Source of the DNA: Thomasclavelia ramosa DSM 1402
Lineage (GTDB): Bacteria > Bacillota_I > Bacilli_A > Erysipelotrichales > Coprobacillaceae
Assembly: GCF_014131695.1 (NCBI RefSeq)
Contig: NZ_CP036346.1
Span: 3,100,001-3,164,000, forward strand
Direction: 5' to 3'
DNA length: 64,000 nucleotides
The notes beneath the pieces were generated by a model that had not been told where the DNA came from, did not search any database, and saw only the letters and a program-made list of their open reading frames with translations. The first letter of the stretch is position 1; each line of letters begins with the position of its first letter. Both the position numbers and the translations under genes were made by a program. Shown here piece by piece: positions 1 through 8,802 of the stretch.

Positions 1-774
1 TTAAAATTAGATTGTCTTGTTGTGCTAGGCGGAAATGGTTCTATAAAATCAGCTAACATGCTCTCTCAAGAAGGATTGAATGTTATAGCGCTACCTAAAA
101 CAATCGATAATGATACATGGGGAACTGATTATACTTTTGGCTATCAGTCTGCAATTGATATTGCAACCACATACCTTGATCAAATTCATACTACCGCTGC
201 CAGCCACAACCGTGTTTTTGTAATTGAAGTAATGGGACATAAAGTTGGCCATATTTGTTTGTCAGCAGGAATTGCTTCAGGCGCTGATGTAATTTTGTTA
301 CCAGAAATTCCTTACGATATTAAAGAAGTAGCTAAGGCTATTAAAACTAGAGAAAAAAATGGGAAAAAATTCAGTATTATCGCTTGTGCGGAAGGCGCTT
401 TATCCAAAGAAGAAGCAACACTATCAAAAAAAGAGTATAAAGCTAAAGTTAAAGCCCGCAATGGTCAATCAGTTGTTTACGAGATTGCAGCAGAATTAGA
501 AAAATATATTGATAGCGAAATTCGTGTGTCATGTATTGGTCATGCCCAGCGCGGAGGACAGCCATGTCCATACGATCGAATGATCTCAACTCAATTTGGG
601 GTAGCTGGAGCCCGTTTAGTTATGGGCGGAGATTATGGCAAATTAGTTATCTTAAAAAATAATGGAGTTACTGCTATTCCCTTAGTTGAAAGTGCTGGTA
701 AACTAAAATATGTTGATGCTGTAGGAGCAAAAGTTAAAGACGCTAAGTTACTAGGTATCTCATTTGGTGATTAA
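1..774 (+). CDS. 6-phosphofructokinase family, C-terminal part (cut by window edge)
   Basis: Phosphorylates fructose 6-phosphate to fructose 1,6-bisphosphate in glycolysis. The frame is open from base 1, so the N-terminal nucleotide loop lies outside the window. Visible motifs are GGNGS (normally GGDGS, with Asn replacing the Mg-contacting Asp), PKTIDND (the catalytic TIDND loop preceded by Lys) and GHAQRGG near the C-terminus. In this family Gly at the fourth place of GGDG goes with ATP use, while Lys before TIDND is usual in PPi enzymes, so the phosphoryl donor cannot be assigned from this mixed signature. A second, clearly PPi-type paralogue lies at 39.1-40.2 kb. The gene ends in a strong hairpin shared with the convergent neighbour. 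Confidence 0.9.
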   Translation, partial: LKLDCLVVLGGNGSIKSANMLSQEGLNVIALPKTIDNDTWGTDYTFGYQSAIDIATTYLDQIHTTAASHNRVFVIEVMGHKVGHICLSAGIASGADVILLPEIPYDIKEVAKAIKTREKNGKKFSIIACAEGALSKEEATLSKKEYKAKVKARNGQSVVYEIAAELEKYIDSEIRVSCIGHAQRGGQPCPYDRMISTQFGVAGARLVMGGDYGKLVILKNNGVTAIPLVESAGKLKYVDAVGAKVKDAKLLGISFGD

Positions 775-815
775 AAAGTCTAAATATAGATTAATTTCTA
801 TATCTAGACTTTTTT
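775..815. terminator. Bidirectional terminator between convergent genes
   Basis: A 16-base arm (775-790) pairs with 797-812 around a 6-base loop with one G-T pair; a T-run follows on the plus strand and an A-run lies on the other side. It serves the phosphofructokinase gene and the opposing phosphatase gene, whose stop codon lies at its edge. Confidence 0.85.
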
Positions 816-1389
816 ACTTTAATTCACTAGTTACATCAATGACTTCAACTAATGAAAACTGCTCATCATTAAATTGATACTTTAAAACAACACAATTGGG
901 CATATCATTAGGTAGCGATACTTGCTGATTTTGTTCCCATCTTTTCGCAAAACAATAGCAAGAAAGACCGTGTGAGACTATTAACACTGTTTCTTGATCA
1001 GTATTTTTCATAAGTTCTAAAACAGTTGTTGAAACACGTTCACTTACTTCATTTTCACTTTCACCACCAAATTTCTTAAAGAAATTGCCAAATGGAAAAG
1101 GGGGATCAAGATCATCGCTTTCTCCTTCATAAATACCAAAATTCCATTCTTTTAAACCTTTAAGCCGCTGATATGGGAGGCTAGTTACAATTTCTAGAGT
1201 ATCACAAGCTCTTTCTGAAGATGATGCATAAGCACCATCAAAAACAATCTCATTATTCTCCAAATACTCTTTTACACATCTTGCTTGTCTTTTTCCCAGT
1301 TCTGTCAAAGGTGAATCACACCACCCCTGCATTAACCTTTTTTGATTAAATAACGTTTGTCCATGACGCATCATATATAATGTTTTCAT
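814..1389 (-). CDS. Histidine phosphatase family protein (phosphoglycerate-mutase-like)
   Basis: A 191-residue member of the histidine phosphatase superfamily. The phosphohistidine motif MRHGQT is at residues 7-12, and the second catalytic His is in VSHGLSCY about residue 139, with Glu in the KEWNFGIYEGE stretch between. Short members of this family act as broad phosphatases on sugar phosphates or cofactor intermediates; the substrate here cannot be told. No good Shine-Dalgarno sequence precedes the start codon, so the start is taken from family alignment. It is monocistronic, between the shared terminator and a non-coding region with a dead transposase. Confidence 0.85.
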   Translation of the reverse strand: MKTLYMMRHGQTLFNQKRLMQGWCDSPLTELGKRQARCVKEYLENNEIVFDGAYASSSERACDTLEIVTSLPYQRLKGLKEWNFGIYEGESDDLDPPFPFGNFFKKFGGESENEVSERVSTTVLELMKNTDQETVLIVSHGLSCYCFAKRWEQNQQVSLPNDMPNCVVLKYQFNDEQFSLVEVIDVTSELK

Positions 1390-1681
1390 ATTTTGACTTC
1401 TGGTATATTGTAATTAACTTATTTAACCGTCAATTGTATACACCTCTTCCTTTCATTAGATTTCATTTAGAATCGAATTGTGAATAGGTACTTTTGTTTT
1501 TGCCTTCTGTAGCCCGACTACCTGGAAAAGGTTAATACCACATCTTTGTATCTTAATTGTAATCAGTTAGATAAGTTTTTGAACTTGTATTTCGCATCAG
1601 GTCTTTGATACTCTGTTTGTGGTTTGATCACATTTCATTACCTTATATAAAGAGAGGATGTGTTTTCCATATTTTACACTG
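1390..1681. other. Intergenic stretch, nothing recognised
   Basis: About 290 bases without a usable reading frame on either strand. It adjoins a decayed transposase and may hold more of that element, but I could not align any of it with confidence. Confidence 0.5.
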
Positions 1682-1994
1682 ATATCGATGTTGACAAATT
1701 TAGATGAGACTAGCGATATCCATAACTTCAGCTCTACTGTCAAAGTCATAGAATTTGTAGGTATAGACCCCGGTACTTATCAGTCAATTTCTCGAACAGC
1801 ACAGTCAAAACGTGGTTCGCGCTATTAAGAAAAAGCTATATCAATACATTCTGCCAGTCTGCAAGTACAATCTCACTTTCAATAAATATTATAAACTAAA
1901 ACGACTGTAAGGTAAATTCCACAGATGTGCCCAGGACCACTCAGTACGAAAACTTACAAGAGTAATCTATAAATTATTGTCTGAAAACATATAG
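1682..1994 (+). pseudogene. Decayed IS110-family transposase, C-terminal remnant
   Basis: Translation with one frameshift gives the C-terminal transposase_20-type signature of IS110/IS1111 elements: first frame GIDPGTYQS and AQSKRGSRY (about 1756-1827), then, shifted after base 1827, KKKLYQYILPVCKYN, FNKYYKLKR, an in-frame TAA, then GKFHRCAQDH, VRKLTRVIYKLLSEN and a stop at 1992. The frameshift plus internal stop show it is dead. The N-terminal DEDD nuclease half was not found upstream. The following 277 bases to the next gene hold no other recognisable coding remnant; they contain the ribosome site of the gene at 2272. Confidence 0.8.
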
Positions 1995-2271
1995 TTTGAT
2001 AAAAACTGCTCATTTAAAAATACTGAACTTAATATTTTTAAAAAGCTGCATGCAGTAGTAGTTTTCAGCGTAACCAAAATTCACTTTTCAAAGAACTAAA
2101 AAATATTTTAGCTAATTATCAAAAATTACTTGATTTATATATAGTTAACTTTTCTTGATCATTTACAACCGATAAACTTATGTATCTAAAAAAATACAGT
2201 ATACTTAAATTATATATTACATTTTTTTATTTACATCATTTTAATCAAAAATTGAAAAGGAGCTTACTAAA

Positions 2272-2991
2272 ATGAAACTAATAATTGAAGAAAATGAACA
2301 AAAAATGAGTGAAAGTGCAATGTTTATTCTATTAGGTGCCATGATGCAAGATAAACGTGTCAATATTTCACTTACTTCCGGTCGTTCTCCTAAAACGATG
2401 TATGACATGATGATTCCTTATGTAAAAAATCAGGCTAAATTTAAAGATATTGAGTATTATCTTTTTGATGAAAACCCATATATTGATGAACCTTATGGAC
2501 CAAACTGGAAGGATATGCAAGAATTATTTTTTAAAGCCGCTAATATTCCTGATGAGCGTATTCACATTATGACTTCAAATGACTGGCAAGACTATGATAA
2601 TAAAATTAGAAATGCTGGAGGAATTGATGTAATGGTGATTGGTCTTGGATATGATGGACATTTTTGTGGTAATTGTCCTCGTTGTACACCTTTTGACAGT
2701 TATACTTACTGTATTGATTTCAAGAAAAAGCAGGCCGTTAATCCAGATTATGGAGACCGTCCTCGACAACCTCATACTTTGACAATGGGTCCTAAAAGTC
2801 TAATGCGAGTCAAACATCTAGTCATGATCGTTAATGGTAAAGAAAAAGCAGAAATTTTTAAACGCTTCTTAGATGAGCCTGTTAATCAAGATGTGCCGGC
2901 AACAATTTTAAAGCTTCACCCTAACTTTACTGTTATTTGCGATCAAGCAGCTGCTAGTTTGATTGATCCACAACAATATTCTAATTTATAA
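2272..2991 (+). CDS. NagB/6-phosphogluconolactonase-like isomerase
   Basis: A 239-residue protein of the glucosamine-6-phosphate deaminase/6-phosphogluconolactonase fold. It shows LTSGRSPKTMYD (phosphate loop), FDENPY (the position of the catalytic Asp in NagB's MDEY) and GLGYDGHFCGNCP (NagB: GxGxDGHIAFNEP), keeping the Asp and His but not the Glu of the NEP segment. That loss and the CGNCP form resemble the E. coli YieK type rather than true NagB, so substrate and reaction are open. The ribosome site AAAAGGAG lies 8 bases before ATG. It stands alone, with a terminator shared with the opposing GGDEF gene. Confidence 0.8.
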   Translation: MKLIIEENEQKMSESAMFILLGAMMQDKRVNISLTSGRSPKTMYDMMIPYVKNQAKFKDIEYYLFDENPYIDEPYGPNWKDMQELFFKAANIPDERIHIMTSNDWQDYDNKIRNAGGIDVMVIGLGYDGHFCGNCPRCTPFDSYTYCIDFKKKQAVNPDYGDRPRQPHTLTMGPKSLMRVKHLVMIVNGKEKAEIFKRFLDEPVNQDVPATILKLHPNFTVICDQAAASLIDPQQYSNL

Positions 2992-2995
2992 CAAA

Positions 2996-3086
2996 AAACA
3001 CAGTGATCTATTTTTGATATTCTCTCTATCAAGTAGATAGGGCACTACTTATGAGGAATCATATCATTTAACAATCACTGTGTTTT
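2996..3086. terminator. Long-loop bidirectional terminator
   Basis: Arms AAACACAGTGAT (about 2996-3008) and ATCACTGTGTTTT (3074-3086) flank a loop of about 65 bases that itself contains a small CTATC/GATAG hairpin. It separates two convergent genes. Confidence 0.65.
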
Positions 3087-3089
3087 ATA

Positions 3090-4406
3090 TTATATATTCT
3101 TATGTTTTTTGATTTCATACATCCGACTATCAGCACATTTAATAACCTCTTCTAAACTTTTACCATCATTAGGATAAACAGCATATCCCATGCTAACTTC
3201 CGGATAATATTCAAAGCCATCTAAATTTATCTTTTCTGTTATTTGCTCAGCAATTATTTGGAGGGTCTTCTTGGTGGAAGAATTATTTTTAATAATGATG
3301 ACAAATTCGTCACCACCTACTCGAAAAGCATAATCCTCTCGTGATAAGTACCTCATGATCCGTAAAGCTATTTCTTTTAATAACACATCTCCTGCTAAAT
3401 GACCATATGTGTCATTTACAACTTTAAATTTATCTACATCTAAATAAACAAAAATAAACGAAGTTTGACGAGCAATTAAGTCGTTTAAAACAAAATTCAT
3501 TTTCCGACCATTATAAAGCGTTGTTAGATAATCACGATTAGAAATATCGATCATTCTTCGGCGCTGTTCGTTAATTTTTAGTAATGTATAAACTAATAAC
3601 GGTATCAACAATGACAAACAGATAGCTAATATAATAACTGGCATTAAATCACTACTTCGAACCCATCCGTTAATTGGTGAAACACTCAAAGTCCAAGTAT
3701 TTCCTGGAACTTCAAAACTTAAATTTATTGTGTCATCTAATAGTTCATGATCGGATTTCAAAATAATCTGTTTTTTATTATTATCTGGATCAATACGCCA
3801 TAACTGATATTCATATCCCATATTTTCAAATGAATCTAGATGTACTGAATCAAAAATTTCTGGTACATTTAAAACAACAATTGCAAATCCCCAAAAATTA
3901 TTTTCTCCATTTTCTTCTAAATAAATTGGTTGTCGAACAACAATTCCCTTTCCTGATTGATAGAGTTCGAATGGTCCAGCCAAGGTAGTTTCCCCAGTAT
4001 CACGAGCTTTTTTAGCTTCCGTTGCACGTTCTGGATCTTCGAAGATATTTCCAAAAGCTCCTTCATTACCTTCAAGAGGATAAACATATTGAACGTCTCC
4101 CTGCGGAGCTAATTGAATACTTCTAAATGTATTATCATCATTATATAGTTGATGTGCAACTCGATCAAAATCATTAATATTACCATTACTATCTACAATT
4201 AGCAGCTTCAACGTTTCAGCAGTTTGAATATACGAAGACAGGACCCGATCTAGCTGACTAACTTGAGCCTCTGTAAAATAATGAATTTTCTCTTTGGCTG
4301 CTGCTACCTTATCATTAATGACACCGTACAAGATAAAAAATGATAGAATGCTCATTATCATAAATATTAAAATTGCAGCAATAAATGGCTTATGTTTCTT
4401 TATCAT
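3090..4406 (-). CDS. Membrane diguanylate cyclase with CHASE sensor
   Basis: Makes cyclic di-GMP from GTP. Order: short cytoplasmic N-terminus, membrane helix about residues 6-28, extracellular CHASE-type sensor about 60-225 (YVYPLEGNEGAFGN is typical of CHASE), second membrane helix about 255-277, then GGDEF with an intact RVGGDEFVIII motif near residue 363. The product-inhibition I-site (RxxD five residues before GGDEF) reads SRED, so feedback control is probably lost. I start at the ATG at 4406 because AGGGGG sits 7 bases upstream; an in-frame ATG at 4424 has no ribosome site. One of three c-di-GMP enzymes in the window. Confidence 0.88.
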   Translation of the reverse strand: MIKKHKPFIAAILIFMIMSILSFFILYGVINDKVAAAKEKIHYFTEAQVSQLDRVLSSYIQTAETLKLLIVDSNGNINDFDRVAHQLYNDDNTFRSIQLAPQGDVQYVYPLEGNEGAFGNIFEDPERATEAKKARDTGETTLAGPFELYQSGKGIVVRQPIYLEENGENNFWGFAIVVLNVPEIFDSVHLDSFENMGYEYQLWRIDPDNNKKQIILKSDHELLDDTINLSFEVPGNTWTLSVSPINGWVRSSDLMPVIILAICLSLLIPLLVYTLLKINEQRRRMIDISNRDYLTTLYNGRKMNFVLNDLIARQTSFIFVYLDVDKFKVVNDTYGHLAGDVLLKEIALRIMRYLSREDYAFRVGGDEFVIIIKNNSSTKKTLQIIAEQITEKINLDGFEYYPEVSMGYAVYPNDGKSLEEVIKCADSRMYEIKKHKNI

Positions 4407-4483
4407 CACTCTACCCCCTATCATAACTATAGAACATAATTATATCACTATTTGCAACACTCCTCAATTTAAGTAATTTTAAT

Positions 4484-4514
4484 AAAAAAACAACTATTAC
4501 AAAAATAGCTGCTT
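4484..4514 (-). terminator. Terminator of the hcp operon
   Basis: Read on the minus strand, GCAGCTATT pairs (with two G-T pairs) with AATAGTTGT, followed by a T-run. It lies just after the hemerythrin gene, the last of the hcp operon. Confidence 0.75.
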
Positions 4515-4530
4515 TTCACTTATATTATAC

Positions 4531-5019
4531 TTAATAATTTTGATTTTCTTTGATCATTTCAGCAAAGATTTCTTCTGATAAATGTTTTTTAGCAAACGGA
4601 TAAACTACTGTATCCTCTTTTTCAATATGCCTTCTTAGTAACATACAATAAGCATGTCCATTTGAAATTATTGTTAGTTTATCAATTAACAAATGATTGC
4701 GATGATAACGTTGAAGTGCTTCATCCCACTGTTTAACATACAATCTTGCAAGATCATGTTCAACAATCATACCATGTCGAACCAAATTTTCAGCAACTTT
4801 ACCTAAATACTCTATCATATATCTAAATAAAATCTTTTCTTCACGCTGATGATGTTCTTTATCAGCAAACTCTCTAATAAATAAAATATCTCTTTTCATT
4901 TGTTCATAATCAAAAATATTTGCTTCCATAAATTCTATTAAACGTTGCTCTAATTCATTAACAAATGCTAATATTTTTTGATGATCAGCTTCTAAATCTT
5001 TAATTATATTGTTTGTCAT
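4531..5019 (-). CDS. Hemerythrin-like HHE domain protein
   Basis: A 162-residue four-helix di-iron protein of the hemerythrin HHE family. The iron-ligand pattern is visible: DHQ at residues 12-14, EHHQREEKILF near 56, HGMIVEHDLAR near 83 and RHIEKEDTVVYP near 131. Such proteins bind O2 or NO or help repair iron-sulfur clusters. It is the third gene of an apparent operon with hcp (gap to the preceding gene 1 base), which points to nitrosative or oxygen stress defence. The hairpin downstream marks the operon end. Confidence 0.85.
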   Translation of the reverse strand: MTNNIIKDLEADHQKILAFVNELEQRLIEFMEANIFDYEQMKRDILFIREFADKEHHQREEKILFRYMIEYLGKVAENLVRHGMIVEHDLARLYVKQWDEALQRYHRNHLLIDKLTIISNGHAYCMLLRRHIEKEDTVVYPFAKKHLSEEIFAEMIKENQNY

Positions 5020-5020
5020 T

Positions 5021-5593
5021 TTATTCCTCCATCTTTAACATATAAGTATTATAATTAAGTCTTGAAAATACTATATGGCTATCTGAAAGTACCCCATCAA
5101 GCCAAGCTTTGCGATATTTTTGAAATATTTCAAAATCTAAATATTGATGAACCATTTCATTATATTCATAAATAATTTGATTTTCCTCTTGGCTCATTAT
5201 TTTAATACCTTTATCACAAGGCATTCCATCGATAAGGTAATTATTAATTACTTTGAATAATTCTATGCAGTTATGATAGTTCTCATTGATTGAAATTTCT
5301 TTGCCAGCCTCGAACAACACTTCCCTAACTTCCTCAAAATCACTTTTTTCTATATGTTCAACAATAAATGCAAATCGTTTTTCTACTATCATCAATTCCA
5401 TAGAAAGCCATTGATGAATTGCTTGATGATCAATAATTTCCTCTAGACTTCCATCTTGAATTGTGCCACATTCCTGAGCAACAATCTCATTAAGCTGGGG
5501 ACAAATTCTTTTAAGAATCTTTTGATTTAATTGTTCTTGATATTGAATTTTTCTATATAACCAATAATGTACTGGCCCTAAAAACGCACTCAT
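5021..5593 (-). CDS. Uncharacterised protein cotranscribed with hcp
   Basis: A 190-residue, soluble, mostly helical and acidic protein that I do not recognise as a named family. It starts SAFLGPVHYWLYRKIQ and holds scattered His, Cys and Glu residues (VHYW, ICPQ, QECG, NYHNCIE, GMPCDKG) that could bind metal or haem; this is only suggested by composition. Gaps of 10 bases to hcp upstream and 1 base to the hemerythrin gene downstream indicate translational coupling and a shared role in the hcp response. Confidence 0.7.
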   Translation of the reverse strand: MSAFLGPVHYWLYRKIQYQEQLNQKILKRICPQLNEIVAQECGTIQDGSLEEIIDHQAIHQWLSMELMIVEKRFAFIVEHIEKSDFEEVREVLFEAGKEISINENYHNCIELFKVINNYLIDGMPCDKGIKIMSQEENQIIYEYNEMVHQYLDFEIFQKYRKAWLDGVLSDSHIVFSRLNYNTYMLKMEE

Positions 5594-5603
5594 TAAATTC
5601 CTC

Positions 5604-7439
5604 CTACTGATTTAATTGTTTTAAAATTTCTTCAACATCTAAACCATGGACTAGACAAGCATCAGCTAAAGTTTCAGATTGCGATGCCGGACAACCAAGA
5701 CACCCCATTCCACTATCGCTTAAAATTTGTGCTGCTTGTGGATCCATACCAATAATACTTCCAACTAGCATATCGCGATGAAACTTATCTTCTTTTTTTG
5801 TCTGAGGAAAAAATAAATTTAAATCTTCTTGAACACTTTGAATACCAGAAATTTGAAAATTATCTACAAGAAAATCAACAATATTAGGTGATAAAAAGGC
5901 TGGTAAAGTTGGTCCTAAATGAATATTTTTAACTCCTAATGATAACAATGCCAATAAAACAATTACAGCCTTTTGTTCATACCAGGCAATATTATAAATA
6001 ACCGGTAACTCATTAATATCTTCTAATGCAAATACCTCTTTAAGTTTTAAAGCAATCATCGCTAGTGAATAAGAATCATTACATTGACCAGCATCTAATA
6101 CTCGAGGAATACCATTGATTGTTCCTAAATCTAGTTTATTATAACGATATTTAGCACAACCAGCTGTTAAGATAACACTATCTGTCGGTAAGCTTTGAGC
6201 AAAATCAGTATAATATTGACGGGTTGGATGACGCCCATCACATCCCGCCATTACAACAAACTTTTTAATATCCCCATTTTTAACAGCTGTTACGATTTGG
6301 TCAGCCAACGCAAGTACTTGATGATGAGCAAAACCACCAACAATCTTACCAGTTTCAATTTGAGTAGGAGCTAAGCATTTTTTAGCATGCTCAATGATTT
6401 GTGAAAAATCCTTATAGCCGTGTTCATCTTTATCAATATGAACACATCCCTCAAAACCAACTGCTCCAGTTGTATAAACCCGTTCTTGATAACTAGCAAG
6501 TGGCGGTACTAAACAATTTGTTGTTAATAAGACCGGTCCATTAAAAGCCTTAAACTCTTCTCTTTGTTTCCACCAGGCATTACCATAGTTTCCAACAAAA
6601 TTTGGATATTTTTTAAAAAATGGATAATAATGAGCAGGTAACATCTCACTATGAGTATAAACATCTATTCCCGTATCTTTAGTCTGTTCTAATAGCATTT
6701 CTAAATCTTTAAGATCATGACCAGAAACTAAAATTCCCGGGTTATTTCGAACTCCAATATTAACTTCTGTTATTTCTGGATTTCCATAAGTGCTAGTATT
6801 AGCTTGATCTAATAATTCCATTACCTGAACACCATATTTTCCAGTTTCCATCGTTAATGCTACATAATCATTTAAAGACATCGTTGAAGTTTCAATCTTA
6901 ACCAAAGTAGTTTCAATAAAACGATCAATCTCATCTTTTCGAAACCCTAATGCATGAGCATGTTTATTATATGCTGCCATTCCTTTTAAACCATAAGTAA
7001 TCAGCTGTTTTAAACTTCTAATATCTTCATCTGCTGTTTCTAAAACTCCAACCATCTGCATTCTTTTCTCAATTGCTTCTATCTCCATCTCCATCCAAAG
7101 AGCTCTGTTTGAAAGTACAGCTTGATCATCTAACTGTAAAAGCAGCTCTTTTTTTAAAGTAAGTGTTTTTCTAACAGCTTCAATAATCATTTGATCATCA
7201 AAGTTGGCATTAGTAATTGTAATAAATAGATTTTCACTCACTTGATCATCATATACATTATTGATTTCTTTACCTTTACAACGTACCTCATTAATTACCT
7301 CAGCTAAGCCTTTCGTAACATCAATTAATAAATCTTGCAGCCCTGCTGTTTCTGGGGTCTTTCCACAAACACCAACTTGACTACATCCCTGATTTCCTAC
7401 TGTCTCTTGACACTGATAACAAAACATTTTATTTTCCAT
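5604..7439 (-). CDS. hcp: Hydroxylamine reductase / hybrid cluster protein
   Basis: Hybrid cluster (prismane) protein, acting as NO reductase and protein S-nitrosylase or reducing hydroxylamine to ammonia under anaerobic nitrosative stress. The N-terminal cysteine set [14 protein letters not shown] ligates the iron-sulfur cluster; later conserved Cys, His and Glu hybrid-cluster ligands appear in [26 protein letters not shown] and GQCND. Length is about 611 residues, slightly above the usual 550. Two adjacent ATGs exist at 7442 and 7439; GGAG ends 8 bases before 7439, so I use that. Divergent from a Crp/Fnr-type regulator and first gene of hcp-unknown-hemerythrin. Confidence 0.95.
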   Translation of the reverse strand: MENKMFCYQCQETVGNQGCSQVGVCGKTPETAGLQDLLIDVTKGLAEVINEVRCKGKEINNVYDDQVSENLFITITNANFDDQMIIEAVRKTLTLKKELLLQLDDQAVLSNRALWMEMEIEAIEKRMQMVGVLETADEDIRSLKQLITYGLKGMAAYNKHAHALGFRKDEIDRFIETTLVKIETSTMSLNDYVALTMETGKYGVQVMELLDQANTSTYGNPEITEVNIGVRNNPGILVSGHDLKDLEMLLEQTKDTGIDVYTHSEMLPAHYYPFFKKYPNFVGNYGNAWWKQREEFKAFNGPVLLTTNCLVPPLASYQERVYTTGAVGFEGCVHIDKDEHGYKDFSQIIEHAKKCLAPTQIETGKIVGGFAHHQVLALADQIVTAVKNGDIKKFVVMAGCDGRHPTRQYYTDFAQSLPTDSVILTAGCAKYRYNKLDLGTINGIPRVLDAGQCNDSYSLAMIALKLKEVFALEDINELPVIYNIAWYEQKAVIVLLALLSLGVKNIHLGPTLPAFLSPNIVDFLVDNFQISGIQSVQEDLNLFFPQTKKEDKFHRDMLVGSIIGMDPQAAQILSDSGMGCLGCPASQSETLADACLVHGLDVEEILKQLNQ

Positions 7440-7543
7440 CATAATTTCTCCTTTATAATCTCTATATTTTTAATAATCACATTAATCGAGAGTATTAATC
7501 TTGACTCCACAGCCATACTATAATAAAGTATTTATAACATTTA

Positions 7544-7559
7544 TGTTGTTTTTACAACA
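7544..7559. promoter_or_regulatory. Candidate operator for the hcp regulator
   Basis: Perfect inverted repeat TGTTGT-TTTT-ACAACA (core TTGT...ACAA) in the 133-base divergent region between hcp and the Crp/Fnr regulator, ending just before the regulator's ribosome site. A TATAAT lies nearby at 7520-7525. Shape and size suit a Crp/Fnr-type dimer; binding is inferred. Confidence 0.5.
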
Positions 7560-7572
7560 AAAGGAGCAAATT

Positions 7573-8235
7573 ATGAAAAAATTACAAATTTTAAAACAAT
7601 GTTCATTATTTAAAGGAATTGATCCTGCTGAAATTGAAAAACTATTAAACTGCTTGAAAAGCCATGAAAAAACATATCAAAAAAACGAAACAATTATCAG
7701 ACAAGGTGATATTATTCATGAAATTGGATTAGTTCTTGACGGTCAAGCACATATTTATCATATTGATTTTTGGGGTAATAAAACAATTATTAGCGAAATT
7801 AAAGCCAGTGAATTCTTTTTAGAATCTTATGCCTGTGCCTTACAACAAGAAATTGATTTAAATGTCGTAGCTACAGAAATAACAACAATTCTTTTCTTAG
7901 ATATCTCCCATCTTATTAGATCATGCCAACACTCATGTTCTTTTCATCATAAAATAATTCAAAATCTCCTTTCAATCGTCTCAAACAAAAATGTCCTTTT
8001 AACTCAAAAAATTCATCACTTAACTAGACGAACAACTCAAGAAAAAATTCTTTCTTATTTAAATTCGCAAGCACTAAAAAATAATTCTTTAACTTTTGAA
8101 ATTCCTTTTAATCGTCAACAACTAGCTGACTACTTAGCAGTAGAGAGAAGTGCTTTATCTAGTGAATTAAGTAAACTACAGAAAAATGGTATTATTGCTT
8201 ATAAAAAGAATACATTTCAACTAAAAAAATCATGA
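7573..8235 (+). CDS. Crp/Fnr-family regulator, probable regulator of hcp
   Basis: A 220-residue Crp/Fnr-type activator: N-terminal cyclic-nucleotide-like beta barrel (about residues 1-120, with RQGDIIHEIGLVLDG) and a C-terminal winged helix (about 150-215, NRQQLADYLAVERSALSSEL). There is no Fnr-type N-terminal Cys cluster. Divergently placed regulators of this family next to hcp are known as HcpR in clostridia; the assignment rests on that context. I start at ATG 7573 because AAGGAG lies at 7561-7566; upstream in-frame codons lack a ribosome site. Confidence 0.85.
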   Translation: MKKLQILKQCSLFKGIDPAEIEKLLNCLKSHEKTYQKNETIIRQGDIIHEIGLVLDGQAHIYHIDFWGNKTIISEIKASEFFLESYACALQQEIDLNVVATEITTILFLDISHLIRSCQHSCSFHHKIIQNLLSIVSNKNVLLTQKIHHLTRRTTQEKILSYLNSQALKNNSLTFEIPFNRQQLADYLAVERSALSSELSKLQKNGIIAYKKNTFQLKKS

Positions 8236-8342
8236 AAATATATAAATTCATGATTTTTATCATCTTCCCTCTTTAATCTTGTAATATTTCCAGATTTAAT
8301 AATATCAATATTTTTAGCAATCTTCTTTTCTAGAATAGTCAT
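8217..8342 (-). CDS. Possible 41-residue small protein or gene remnant
   Basis: A short frame starts at ATG 8342 behind a very good ribosome site (AAAGGAGG, 6 bases before) and reads MTILEKKIAKNIDII then charged residues, ending inside the 3' end of the opposing regulator gene. The second half runs through the terminator hairpin, so it may be the surviving N-terminus of a lost gene rather than a complete protein. I do not recognise it. Confidence 0.3.
   Translation of the reverse strand: MTILEKKIAKNIDIIKSGNITRLKREDDKNHEFIYFHDFFS
8225..8258. terminator. Terminator after the hcp regulator
   Basis: 12-base perfect arms (8225-8236 and 8247-8258, AAAAATCATGAA type) around a 10-base AT loop, overlapping the 3' end of the regulator gene, with T-rich sequence after. 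Confidence 0.75.
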
Positions 8343-8415
8343 TTTAATCCTCCTTTAAATTTCCAAACTATTCCCGTCATTCCAATGCATCGTTTCATCA
8401 AAATTCCCCTTTTGA

Positions 8416-8778
8416 TTATAAAGATAATATCTCTAACTGTCTTTTTTTACTAAAGCTCGACAATACCAACTCATAAGCCTCATCTAACATATCCTTTAGT
8501 AATTGATCGCTAATCGAACCATTTACTTTTATTGAATTCCAATGTTTTTTATTCATATAGTAACCAGGAATTATATCTTCATGCTGTTCTTGAAGATCCA
8601 TTCCGTTTTCTGGTCTTAATTTTAAAGTTATATAATATGGATTATCTTGTTCATCTAGACAAACTGCCACACACATCTTACCGTCAATAACATATCTAAT
8701 CCAATTCCATTCTGTTTGAAGATTTTTAGAAATTCCCGCCTTCGCTAATAAATAACTGTCTATCCATTCATATTTCAC
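8416..8778 (-). CDS. MmcQ/YjbR family protein
   Basis: A 120-residue CyaY-like fold protein of the YjbR family. The hallmark C-terminal segment is present: PGYYMNKKHWNSI near residues 69-81 followed by a helical tail. Molecular function in the family is not settled (DNA binding proposed). The start codon is GTG at 8778 with AAGGAG 8 bases upstream. It follows the YdcF-type membrane gene by 24 bases on the same strand, so the two are likely cotranscribed. Confidence 0.8.
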   Translation of the reverse strand: MKYEWIDSYLLAKAGISKNLQTEWNWIRYVIDGKMCVAVCLDEQDNPYYITLKLRPENGMDLQEQHEDIIPGYYMNKKHWNSIKVNGSISDQLLKDMLDEAYELVLSSFSKKRQLEILSL

Positions 8779-8802
8779 CTTTTAATCTCCTTTGACCCCT
8801 GT

